Origin: Bacteroidota bacterium
GTDB lineage: Bacteria > Bacteroidota > Bacteroidia > Flavobacteriales_D > Sanyastnellaceae
Assembly: GCA_002746975.1 (NCBI GenBank)
Contig: NVXE01000006.1
Coordinates: forward strand, 41,875 to 105,874
Direction: 5' to 3'
DNA length: 64,000 nt
Shown: piece by piece, positions 45,077 to 53,875 of the stretch
How positions within the stretch are numbered: position 1 is the first letter of the stretch
How the letters are laid out: each line of letters opens with the position of its first letter
Notes under the pieces: generated by a model
The model's database searches: none
The model's input: the letters and a program-made list of their open reading frames with translations, nothing else
Told to the model about the DNA's origin: nothing
Position numbers and translations under genes: made by a program

Positions 45077-45974
45077 TTCGTTCGGGAGACATCAGTTTAT
45101 CTGCACCTTCTTCAAGAGCCAATATAGCTGCCTCCCTTCCAATTCCAACCGCATTATGCAATGGTCTATTAAGAGATATCTCAATCTTCTGCTCTCCATT
45201 TGGGCTTAAAACGACACCGTTAAAGAAAATTTCTTGATCATGAATATAAACCTTAGCTCCCACAGGTACAGAACACCCCCCGCTGAGTTCATTTAAAAAC
45301 TCACGTTCTGCAAGAGTACAGCTCGCCGTATCCCTGTGATTTAGGGTTTGCAATGATTGAAGTATGTTGTCACTTTCAGAAGCGTAAACTACAGCAATTG
45401 CTCCCTGAGCTGGGGCGTGAACCATCCAATCTAAGGTCATTCCTATCTCATGCTCTAATCCTAACCTTATCAAACCCGCAGCGGCAAAAATAGCTGCATC
45501 CCATTTACTGGATTTCAGCTTTTCAATTCTAGTGTGAACATTACCACGAATATCTACAATATTATGAGTTGGATATCTTTGTAACCATTGAGACTTCCTA
45601 CGATTACTACTAGTTGCAATAACCGCTACTTTATTATTTAAAAAGTCCAAACCCTCCCTACACACAATTACATCAACAGGGTTTTCTCTCTCTAAAATTG
45701 CACCCAGTTCAATTCCTGGAAGAAGTTGAGTTGGAATATCCTTGAATGAATGTACTGCTATATCTATATCACCTTTTATTAAAGCCTCGTCTAAAACTTT
45801 TGTAAACACACCCTTACCTCCCATTAAAGGAAGTGGAGTATCTAACACTCTGTCTCCTTCAGAAATAAGTTCTATTATTTCAGTAGTATGACCTGTCTTT
45901 TCTAAAGCATCAGCAACATAATGGGATTGCCAAAGTGCCAACTTGCTGTTCCTGCTACCTATCTTAATGTGCAT
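45069..45974 (-). CDS. hemC: Hydroxymethylbilane synthase (porphobilinogen deaminase)
   Basis: This is a 301-residue enzyme joining four porphobilinogens on a dipyrromethane cofactor. It opens with IGSRNSKLALWQSHYVADAL, contains HSFKDIPTQLLPG, the Arg-rich RGNVHTRIEKL and ALIRLGL-like AAGLIRLGL, and the cofactor-binding Cys234 in LSGGCSVPVGA. Normal length. It overlaps hemA by 11 nt and hemD by 8 nt, indicating tight translational linkage. Confidence 0.97.
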   Translation of the reverse strand: MHIKIGSRNSKLALWQSHYVADALEKTGHTTEIIELISEGDRVLDTPLPLMGGKGVFTKVLDEALIKGDIDIAVHSFKDIPTQLLPGIELGAILERENPVDVIVCREGLDFLNNKVAVIATSSNRRKSQWLQRYPTHNIVDIRGNVHTRIEKLKSSKWDAAIFAAAGLIRLGLEHEIGMTLDWMVHAPAQGAIAVVYASESDNILQSLQTLNHRDTASCTLAEREFLNELSGGCSVPVGAKVYIHDQEIFFNGVVLSPNGEQKIEISLNRPLHNAVGIGREAAILALEEGADKLMSPERNE

Positions 45975-47193
45975 CTTTATCCAAGCTATACATTTCTCGA
46001 AAAATAGCTAATACATCTTCGTTTTCTCGATATCGTTTGCGCAGATACTCAATGTTTTTGCTACTTATTCTTTTAAGAATGCTATCGACAAGCGGTTTTA
46101 ACTTTTGTAGCTCTTCCTCTGTGTACCTTCCTTTATATTTCCTTATTTCATCAGCCTTTTCAGCTTCAAATGCTAGATTAAGGTCTTTTATCGTAGGTCC
46201 TAAAGTCCTCATCTTTCTCCAGTCCTCAAACTCAGCTTTGTACATTTCAATAATCCCTCTTGCCTTAGGAATATCTTCTTTTCGTTTTGCTAGAGTTTCA
46301 TCCGCCACTTCGCTAAGTTTTTCTATATCTGCCAAATCAACTGTCCCCAACTCCATAACGTTAGGGTTAATGTTTCTAGGAACAGATAGATCAATTAATA
46401 ATTTCTCGCCTCCATTAAGGTGAGTTTTTTCTAAAGTATAATTTTCTGAACCTGTAGCTACCATTACAATATCTGCCTCTTTCACTCTATCCCCCAATTC
46501 TTCAAAAGGAGCAATATGAACTGAGTGCTTTTCTGCAATAACATTTGCCGTACTATAAGTCCTATTTATCACCGTTACTTTAGAAAACTTATAGCTTGTA
46601 ATATTTTCTAACGTCCTCTTCCCCATCTCTCCAGTACCAAAAAGTAAAATATTCTTATCGCCTAAATTCTTATGCTTATTCCTCACAAATAAAACGGCTG
46701 CATGTGCTACAGAAGCAGCTCCTTTGCTAATATTCGTGTAAGATTGAACATCTTTATAAGCCTGGAAAACGAACTGTAAAAGCCTGTCCATAACCCCGGT
46801 TATAGCTCCGGATTTTTTTGCTTGTTCTACTCCAGATTTAACTTGTGAAAACACCTGAATATCACCTAAAATTTGAGAATCAAGTCCGGTACTAACTTTA
46901 AATAAATTATCTATCGCCTCCTCACCTTCTAAAGCGAATCCGTATTTTACGAGATCTATAAAACTCCCATTACTATACTTTACGAGTAAGTCATTCAAAT
47001 AAGTAATCTCAGCATCTAATGCGAAAACCTGAGTCCTATTACAAGTAGAAATCGTAAAAATACTTTTTACGCCAAATTCTAAAGCCTCATTTATTAGACA
47101 TTCGGACAACTCCCTAGTCATACTGAACTTCTCAAGTACTTCAAGAGGCGTTTGCCAATGGTTTACCCCTACGGAAATGAAAGAATGCCTCAT
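45964..47193 (-). CDS. hemA: Glutamyl-tRNA reductase
   Basis: This 409-residue enzyme reduces glutamyl-tRNA to glutamate-1-semialdehyde, the first and usually rate-limiting step of C5-pathway haem synthesis. The nucleophile Cys51 lies in TISTCNRTQVF; GQILGDI-type SQILGDIQVFSQVK, the NADPH site LLFGTGEMGKRTL and a C-terminal dimerisation helix follow. I chose ATG 47193; the in-frame TTG at 47202 adds three residues. The gene begins 33 nt after the cytochrome c synthase gene on the same strand, with no terminator between them, so haem precursor synthesis appears linked to the cytochrome operon. Confidence 0.96.
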   Translation of the reverse strand: MRHSFISVGVNHWQTPLEVLEKFSMTRELSECLINEALEFGVKSIFTISTCNRTQVFALDAEITYLNDLLVKYSNGSFIDLVKYGFALEGEEAIDNLFKVSTGLDSQILGDIQVFSQVKSGVEQAKKSGAITGVMDRLLQFVFQAYKDVQSYTNISKGAASVAHAAVLFVRNKHKNLGDKNILLFGTGEMGKRTLENITSYKFSKVTVINRTYSTANVIAEKHSVHIAPFEELGDRVKEADIVMVATGSENYTLEKTHLNGGEKLLIDLSVPRNINPNVMELGTVDLADIEKLSEVADETLAKRKEDIPKARGIIEMYKAEFEDWRKMRTLGPTIKDLNLAFEAEKADEIRKYKGRYTEEELQKLKPLVDSILKRISSKNIEYLRKRYRENEDVLAIFREMYSLDKDAH

Positions 47194-47226
47194 TAAAACC
47201 AAAAATAAGGCTTATTTTGAATAAAA

Positions 47227-50200
47227 TTAGCTAATCTTATGCTTCACTTTTTTCAGATAAGCAAATAAACTAATGATAGTGATCGCAATAACTGCGTAAT
47301 ACACCCAACTAGGGATAGGCACTGGATCTCCAGCAGCATATGAATGCATTCCAGATAAATAATAATTCACCCCGAAATATGTCATGATCACAGAGGAAAG
47401 CCCAAATAGAGTAGCAAAATTATAAGCAAATAGACTTTTCAGACCAGGAATAAGGCGCATATGAAGAATGAACGCGTAAACTAGAATCGAAACTAGAGCC
47501 CATGTTTCTTTGGCATCCCATCCCCAATATCTTCCCCAAGATTCATTTGCCCAAATTCCACCCAAGTAAGTCCCTACACTGAGTAGCACTATCCCCCCGG
47601 TCAATGTCATCTCACTTATATAAGTCATCTCTTTGATGATCTTAATAATGTTTGGTTTGTTTTTTTCACTTAAAATCATGTACATAAGAAGGTTTATGAG
47701 CCCGATAATTGCACCGAGCATTAAAAACCCATAAGAACCTGCAATTAGACTTACATGTATAGTGAGCCAGTATGATTTAAGAACTGGTACAAGAGGTGTA
47801 ATTTCTGGATCTAGATAACTCAGCATCGCAATTAATAGTACTGCTCCCGCTAATACCATAGTTGCCGCCATAGCTCCTAAAGACTTCCTTGTAAAAATCA
47901 AACCCGCCAATGTTGAAGTCCAAGCAATATAAATCATCGACTCGTAGCCGTTACTCCAAGGTGCTCGTCCTGTGATATACCACCTTGCCCCCAATCCCGT
48001 AGTATGGAATATAAATCCTACGAAAACAAGGAAAACCAGAGCCGATCTGAATTTCGCCGCTCGCCCGTTTGGGAAGAAAACTGAATAAAATAACAAGCCT
48101 AAAAACAACATTCCTAGAAGGAAATAAAAAAGCGCTAATCTATTAAATACATTAGAATTATTGAGAGCTATTTCAGTAGAAATCTTTAAGTCAGAAGGAA
48201 TTACTGCCGCGCCGATTGTTGTTTGGTAATTCTTAAGTTCGTTAATGATTTTATCGCACAGCTCATAACTAGCGCCATTCATAGCATCATAAACTGCTCT
48301 TCTATAAGTACTGAAGAACGCCTCAGCAACTGGTGATGTTAATTTCTCCGAAGCAGGCAAGTGAGAGGTTTCTGCAACCCAAGTATTATTCACATCATTT
48401 TCTATGGGAATTACTTTAAAGAAGCTTCCCGCGAAAACCATTCCCACGATATTAACTCGTTCGTCAACCTTTAAAAGTTGTTTCTCGTAAGTCCCCCTCT
48501 CAATAGGAGGTTTTGCATTAGCTTCTTTTATCGCATTCCCAAGTTTGTAACTTCCATCATCGAAGAAAAAGTCTTTATAACTCGCTAATTCATTAGGTGA
48601 AATACCTAAAATTTCTGCAATGCCTTCATGCTTTCCAAATCTAATCATAGGGGCTCCGTACCAAACTTTAGGGTCCCCATACATAGATAGAATGGTCGTA
48701 CTCGCTGAATGCCCTTGATATTTAGACTTTCCGTGAACTTTGCGTAATAGCTCGTTAGAAAGTGTCTGCATAGGCTTCATTCTGCCTTTAAAATCCTGTA
48801 CTATCGTAGTATTAAAAAGGGTAGCGTGACTATCACTAACGTATGTCAGGTTTGGTGTAATAGGAGAAGCAAAAGCCATTACGGAAGAAACAGATAGCAT
48901 TGCAACTAAAACGAACCTTTTATCCTGCAAAGTTTTTAATTGTCTAGATAATTGAGAGAAGCGAGTGTTTTTATTAAAAAAGACCAATACTAAACCTAGT
49001 GTAAATAGGGCATAGCTGATATAAGTAATTAAAGTGCCCCAATAATCGTGATTCACACTAAGATATGTTCCTAATTCATCTTGATCGAAAGATGATTGAA
49101 AAAACCTGTAACCGTCATGATCTAGTATGTGATTCATATAAATTCTATGGTCTTCCCGAATATCTGTTCTGTCATCAATTAAAGTAACCTCACTGGCATA
49201 AGATGCAGGACTGTTAGTGCCTGGATATCTATCCATTATAAAATCATTCAAGTATAGACCAAACGGGAGATTAATGCGCTTAGCTCCATAACTTATTGAA
49301 AACTCGAAATTATCTACGTTAAAAACTTCAGCCCTTCCTTCTCCGCCAGTACGACCAAATACGTATCTATCAAACTCCTTATCATCAATATTAACTTTTA
49401 AATGAACACCTACAATGGAACTATTATCCATTTTAACGTCTGTACTAGTAAGCTGCAATTCTCCTGATGAAACGAAAGCTCCAAATACAAATCCTTTCTC
49501 TCCTGTATTGTAAAAAGACCTAAGCTTAAGTGGATGCACAATACCTTTCTCAAGTATTGATTGAGCTTGAGTTATCATTACCATCTCAGACAATTCTGTC
49601 TTAGACTTTATGAATAATTCTCCTTCTTCGTAGAAGATGCTTATATCTGCAGGACTTTCTGAAAAATCAACTACTGATGAATCAGATAATGATTTACTAA
49701 AATCGAAATTAAGCCCTGAAATAGTTCTTCTCTCTCCATCTCCTATATAAAACTCTTCTCTACCATTGCTTCCTCCGAAGACAATCTTAAGAATAGGTTG
49801 CCCGTTTTCAGATTCTACTAGAAGATTATCTGGGTTGGGCATAATGTCCAAAACCTCAACATTTACAAGCTTGCCATCAATATTGAATTTCTCATTGAAT
49901 GAATTATTGCCTATAGAAGAGAATAAAACAGGTTCACTAAATTCATAAAAATCTCCCTGACTTACTGCTTGAAAATTTAAATAATTGTCTCTAGAAAGCA
50001 CTGTGTTGGAGGAATCCCCCTCTCGTATGTGCATGGTCCCTTCAAAACTAAAATACCTTGTAATACCAGCTCCAACTAAAATTAGAACCATTGATAAATG
50101 AAAAATGAAGAGAGGCCACTTTTTCAATTGAAGCATCTTGAATTTCACAACATTTACCACGAGAGTGATACTGAATAGTGTCAGTAAAAGCTCAAACCAC

Positions 50201-50331
50201 CATGCTTTATAAACTAATTTCATAGCAGAGCTCGTGCCGAAATCGTTCTCAATAAATGTAGCTACACCTATCGAAACAGCAAAAAGCAAAATGTAAAAAC
50301 CTGCAGCAGAAGTACTAAATATTCTCTTCAC
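47227..50331 (-). CDS. Cytochrome c biogenesis protein CcsBA (ResB-CcsA fusion)
   Basis: This 1034-residue membrane protein exports haem and attaches it to CXXCH motifs of secreted cytochromes (system II). The N-terminal ResB/CcsB-like half has membrane helices near 10-30, 50-65 and 75-95, a large extracytoplasmic domain and another helix near 440. The C-terminal CcsA half (about 740-1034) contains the WWD haem-handling signature WGRYWGWDAKETW and conserved histidines on flanking helices (e.g. TIHVSLIAGSYGFL). The start is GTG at 50331. It stands between the multihaem cytochrome genes and hemA, as would suit the 37 haems per set of cytochromes to be attached. Fused CcsBA is usual in this phylum. 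Confidence 0.95.
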   Translation of the reverse strand: MKRIFSTSAAGFYILLFAVSIGVATFIENDFGTSSAMKLVYKAWWFELLLTLFSITLVVNVVKFKMLQLKKWPLFIFHLSMVLILVGAGITRYFSFEGTMHIREGDSSNTVLSRDNYLNFQAVSQGDFYEFSEPVLFSSIGNNSFNEKFNIDGKLVNVEVLDIMPNPDNLLVESENGQPILKIVFGGSNGREEFYIGDGERRTISGLNFDFSKSLSDSSVVDFSESPADISIFYEEGELFIKSKTELSEMVMITQAQSILEKGIVHPLKLRSFYNTGEKGFVFGAFVSSGELQLTSTDVKMDNSSIVGVHLKVNIDDKEFDRYVFGRTGGEGRAEVFNVDNFEFSISYGAKRINLPFGLYLNDFIMDRYPGTNSPASYASEVTLIDDRTDIREDHRIYMNHILDHDGYRFFQSSFDQDELGTYLSVNHDYWGTLITYISYALFTLGLVLVFFNKNTRFSQLSRQLKTLQDKRFVLVAMLSVSSVMAFASPITPNLTYVSDSHATLFNTTIVQDFKGRMKPMQTLSNELLRKVHGKSKYQGHSASTTILSMYGDPKVWYGAPMIRFGKHEGIAEILGISPNELASYKDFFFDDGSYKLGNAIKEANAKPPIERGTYEKQLLKVDERVNIVGMVFAGSFFKVIPIENDVNNTWVAETSHLPASEKLTSPVAEAFFSTYRRAVYDAMNGASYELCDKIINELKNYQTTIGAAVIPSDLKISTEIALNNSNVFNRLALFYFLLGMLFLGLLFYSVFFPNGRAAKFRSALVFLVFVGFIFHTTGLGARWYITGRAPWSNGYESMIYIAWTSTLAGLIFTRKSLGAMAATMVLAGAVLLIAMLSYLDPEITPLVPVLKSYWLTIHVSLIAGSYGFLMLGAIIGLINLLMYMILSEKNKPNIIKIIKEMTYISEMTLTGGIVLLSVGTYLGGIWANESWGRYWGWDAKETWALVSILVYAFILHMRLIPGLKSLFAYNFATLFGLSSVIMTYFGVNYYLSGMHSYAAGDPVPIPSWVYYAVIAITIISLFAYLKKVKHKIS

Positions 50332-50359
50332 GTTTCGAGTATTTAAGTATTTTTTTCAA

Positions 50360-51094
50360 TTATTGAATAGGAACCGCATCCTCCATTAACAACTCATATA
50401 TATAACCGGCTCCGAAATCTTTATTTGTAGAAATAACACCTTCAAATGTTACTGAATGTCCTGTAGGAACAGAGACTTCAGATGTTACTACAAAATCGTA
50501 ATCATCAGCAGATCCGTCTTTAATATGAATCCAGTTTCTGTCCATTATACTCTCGTTAACCTTAGAGATTAGGCCATGTACCCTTACGGTTTTTCCAGCA
50601 AAATCGAATGGCGAATTGACAATTTCTGAAATACTCACGACCCCTTCAGAGGTAGAATTTAAAGGACTCCCTCCTATTTCCTTTTCAATAAATGATACCA
50701 AATAAATTTTATCGAAACTTCTAGACAATTCTTTACTATCAAAATTTGATTTAAGTAGTCGACCAGTGTATTTATAGTTCTCCCCAACTACAAAGTCTCC
50801 CTTAAGGGTAGCAATCCAATATGCATCGCTCTCTGTCAAACCAGCACCCTCTCCTTCAACCTTTAAATATGAGTACTTGGAAGCTTGAAGAACCTCTACG
50901 GCAGTCACGTTATACGTTTTTCTTTCTGCTCCTGCGTTCGTTTTACCGGAGAAAATGCCTGTAGATACAGCATTACCCGTAGAATTAGCACCCGAGTTAT
51001 TTGCTTCAATTACCTTTCCGTCATCTGAACATCCGGAAATTAAAAGTGCGCTAAGGGATAAGAAAATTAGTCCCGAAAAAATGGTATTTTTCAT
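50360..51094 (-). CDS. Lipoprotein with OB-fold-like domains
   Basis: This is a 244-residue predicted lipoprotein (lipobox LISGC, Cys22). After a low-complexity Asn/Ser/Gly-rich linker (about 28-55) come two beta-rich segments. The second, about 150-242 (VSISEIVNSPFDFAGKTVRV, then HIKDGSADDYDFVV and VTFEGVISTNKDFGAGY), reads as an OB-fold of the kind found in small proteins next to multihaem cytochrome genes. It has no CXXCH. It lies 2 nt from the barrel gene and 28 nt from ccsBA. It could be an outer-membrane scaffold or haem-handling protein; no function is established. Confidence 0.7.
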   Translation of the reverse strand: MKNTIFSGLIFLSLSALLISGCSDDGKVIEANNSGANSTGNAVSTGIFSGKTNAGAERKTYNVTAVEVLQASKYSYLKVEGEGAGLTESDAYWIATLKGDFVVGENYKYTGRLLKSNFDSKELSRSFDKIYLVSFIEKEIGGSPLNSTSEGVVSISEIVNSPFDFAGKTVRVHGLISKVNESIMDRNWIHIKDGSADDYDFVVTSEVSVPTGHSVTFEGVISTNKDFGAGYIYELLMEDAVPIQ

Positions 51095-51096
51095 TA

Positions 51097-52641
51097 TTAA
51101 AAACGCTGTAGGATTCTAACTGTAAATCTATGAAATGGCGCACCACTTCTAGCCGAAAAATCATACAAAGCACTAACAGATAAACCTTCTTTAACATAGT
51201 AGTCGGAATCTATCCCGATATAGAGTTGTTTAATTGGGTTTATATCGAAATTGTGATACGAGTAGAGCAGGAATCTTGCATTAGGTGAAACCTCAAGTTT
51301 GGAGTTGAAAAATTGACGAGAATATCGTGACGAAATAGAGTAATACTGGAAGTAATCATTTTTGTTAACCGAAAATGAATTGCTGAGCCGGCCTCCTAAA
51401 AGTTCCGAGAAATTTAAATAACCCCCGAAATTTGAAAAGTTGTTATTACCATCTTCCTGACGACGAATACTGAAGCTAGCACCGCTATAAACACGGTTCG
51501 AAATCCTATAGTTTGCTCGAAATCTTATGCTGCTCTTCAATGGATCGTTCGCCATTAACTCTACCAAGTCTTGATTAAATGACTCGTATAAGATTAAATT
51601 CTTTCGAAGATTTAAAGATGCTGACAATCTCAATTTATCATTTACTCTATAGTTTGCTGACGTATATAGAAGTCTGAGGTGAGCTGAATTATATAAATCC
51701 ACTTCTGCACTTGAATAAATAGTCAAATCCTTCCCGACTCGACTATTATGCTGTAAAAAGGCGTATCGACGGTCAGTGAGACCTCTGTTTGTTTGGTCTA
51801 TGAAACCTATAGACGTAGAACTCGAATGAGCATCATTATGGAAAACGCCAACATTTACACCATACTGGAATAAATTCGTGTTTACTGAATACGTATAAGG
51901 ATCGGGTCTACTTCCCACCACTATTCCTACAAATGACCTTTTAAACCTCTTTTCTGCATGTAGGCCGTCAGTAGCCCCAAGAGAATACATCCTGTTGTTT
52001 ATATCACGACCTAGACTTATCGTTGTACTAGAATCAAGCTCATAGGTTAGAATAGCTTCGTGAATATTTAAACGATTATTATTTAGATTTCGATAATTAG
52101 AATAGCTCTGAAAAGATAATTTAGACCCTGCAATATTCTTTACATCTAGTGCTAGCCTAGCCACCCTCTTAGAATAAGACTCACCATATCCAAAAGTTGT
52201 ATTATTAGACAAAGAGAATCTTCCGCTAACCTCTTGACTTCTTTTATTTAACTCCTCAGCAATATCCAAAGGTTCTCCACTTGTTTTATCTCCAGTAGTT
52301 TTATTATCCACCTCTTCAACTTTGGAATCCTGATTAATGCGGTAATGGTAAATCACACTTGCCCCTTTCTCAATATCGCATCCTCCTATTACTTCTGCTA
52401 CACAAGAAACTGATGACTTTTCAAGGATGATTATACATGGAGTTTCAATGCCATCACGAGCTATATAAACTGTATCTCCCGTAAACATGTTTTCAGTAGA
52501 GGGGAATCTGAGATAGACATTTTGGGATGTCACGAAACTCACCTCACCAGAAATGGGAGGTAAATCGTTCTGGGATAAAACCTCTAAAGAATTCAGAGTA
52601 CCCATAAATATCGCAACAGTAAATATAACTGAATTTCTCAT
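51097..52641 (-). CDS. Outer-membrane beta-barrel protein of the multihaem cytochrome locus
   Basis: This is a 514-residue exported protein (signal peptide about 1-24). The N-terminal part (25-105) is a small beta domain with three Cys (TPCIIIL, VSCVAEV, GGCDIE). From about 140 to the end, alternating amphipathic strands such as RLALDVKNIAGSKLSFQSYS and LRLSASLNLRKN run to a terminal Phe, as in a 16 to 22-strand outer-membrane barrel. It lacks haem motifs. Position directly after two multihaem cytochromes matches the logic of porin-cytochrome conduits (MtrB-like), but I see no detectable MtrB sequence motif, so it would be a different barrel family. Four nt separate it from the 16-haem gene. 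Confidence 0.7.
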   Translation of the reverse strand: MRNSVIFTVAIFMGTLNSLEVLSQNDLPPISGEVSFVTSQNVYLRFPSTENMFTGDTVYIARDGIETPCIIILEKSSVSCVAEVIGGCDIEKGASVIYHYRINQDSKVEEVDNKTTGDKTSGEPLDIAEELNKRSQEVSGRFSLSNNTTFGYGESYSKRVARLALDVKNIAGSKLSFQSYSNYRNLNNNRLNIHEAILTYELDSSTTISLGRDINNRMYSLGATDGLHAEKRFKRSFVGIVVGSRPDPYTYSVNTNLFQYGVNVGVFHNDAHSSSTSIGFIDQTNRGLTDRRYAFLQHNSRVGKDLTIYSSAEVDLYNSAHLRLLYTSANYRVNDKLRLSASLNLRKNLILYESFNQDLVELMANDPLKSSIRFRANYRISNRVYSGASFSIRRQEDGNNNFSNFGGYLNFSELLGGRLSNSFSVNKNDYFQYYSISSRYSRQFFNSKLEVSPNARFLLYSYHNFDINPIKQLYIGIDSDYYVKEGLSVSALYDFSARSGAPFHRFTVRILQRF

Positions 52642-52645
52642 CTAT

Positions 52646-53875
52646 TTAATCCTCATCGCCTGTTGGATGACATGCATAACAAGCATTACTTTCATAAACA
52701 TAATTATTCTCTTCATTATGTTCTCCAGCTAGATTTTGCTGGTCATTGTGACATACTATGCAACTAAATGTAGAATAATCCCCGCCTATATGACATTCGT
52801 TACATGAAGTCCACTCTCCTTGATGTTTACCTGAAAAGATAGGGAAATATTGAGAGTCATGTTGGTCATAACTCGCTTCCCCCCAAGTATCACCTGTATG
52901 ACAAAGGGTGCAGTCTTGAGAAAATCCAGAACTTACATGATTCGGTGAATTTACTGCCAAGTAATCATCCTCGTGACAAGAAACACATTCTGGGGAAATA
53001 TTACTGTAGTTATTAACGTCATGACATTCTGCGCAATCTGAAATATTGTGTTTTCCTACCAATGGGAACATATCGTGAGATGCGAAAATTGCCTCCTGCC
53101 AAGTATCCCCAAAATGACATTGAGCACAGTCAGTACCAAAATTTGATGAAACGTGATCTGGCGAAGTAGTAGCCAAATAGTCATTTTCATGACAAGACAC
53201 ACAGTCTGGAGATGTATCCGAGTAGTTTTCACTAAGATGACAAGATGCACAATCGCTAATGTTATGTCTTCCTACCAATGGGAAGAATAAATGAAAATTC
53301 TCAGCTCCCTCCCATGATTGTGCTCCTGGACTGTGACATTCTGTACACTCTTGAGAAAATCCCGATTGGATATGATTCGGTGACGTAGTGGCATGGTAAT
53401 TATCGATATGACAAGTGACACAATCACTGCCCATCCAATCCCATCTCAAATTGCTTTCCGATTTATGACACTCTGAACATGAAATAAGTCTGTGTTCGCC
53501 TAATAGAGGGAAGCCGTTCATCTCATGCAATTCAGGAATATTATCAACTAACCAATTTCTTTCGTCGTGACATCTTACACAATCATTTCCAACTGACATG
53601 CTATGCATATCAGTGTGACAAGAAATACAGCTAGGATCAGCTTCGTTAAAAATCAGAGTCGAGTGACATTTTTTACAATCTGTATCCAAATGACTGAATT
53701 TTAACTCGAACCCAACATCATCATGGGTGAAGTTAGCCCCCTCACCCATAAATTCCCACCCCGTACTATTGTGACAATCTGCACAAGCTATTGCGAGAGA
53801 AGTGCCATGTGGAGTTTGGGCTGAAAGCCCTAGTGATAACACTAAAAACAATACTATTGATGACAATCTATACAT
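52646..53875 (-). CDS. 16-haem cytochrome c with tandem tri-haem repeats
   Basis: This is a 409-residue exported cytochrome (signal peptide about 1-19, GLSAQ) with 16 CXXCH motifs that I counted directly. The middle is a tandem array of about 70-residue modules, each with three haems: a segment FPLVGKHNISDCAECH, then PECVSCHEDDYLA, then SQDCTLCHTGDTW. Four such copies lie between residues 120 and 380, the last partial. Many additional His residues could serve as distal ligands. It overlaps the 20-haem gene by 22 nt. Periplasmic or surface-exposed electron transfer is inferred; no catalytic site (hydroxylamine or nitrite reductase type) is recognisable. Confidence 0.9.
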   Translation of the reverse strand: MYRLSSIVLFLVLSLGLSAQTPHGTSLAIACADCHNSTGWEFMGEGANFTHDDVGFELKFSHLDTDCKKCHSTLIFNEADPSCISCHTDMHSMSVGNDCVRCHDERNWLVDNIPELHEMNGFPLLGEHRLISCSECHKSESNLRWDWMGSDCVTCHIDNYHATTSPNHIQSGFSQECTECHSPGAQSWEGAENFHLFFPLVGRHNISDCASCHLSENYSDTSPDCVSCHENDYLATTSPDHVSSNFGTDCAQCHFGDTWQEAIFASHDMFPLVGKHNISDCAECHDVNNYSNISPECVSCHEDDYLAVNSPNHVSSGFSQDCTLCHTGDTWGEASYDQHDSQYFPIFSGKHQGEWTSCNECHIGGDYSTFSCIVCHNDQQNLAGEHNEENNYVYESNACYACHPTGDED

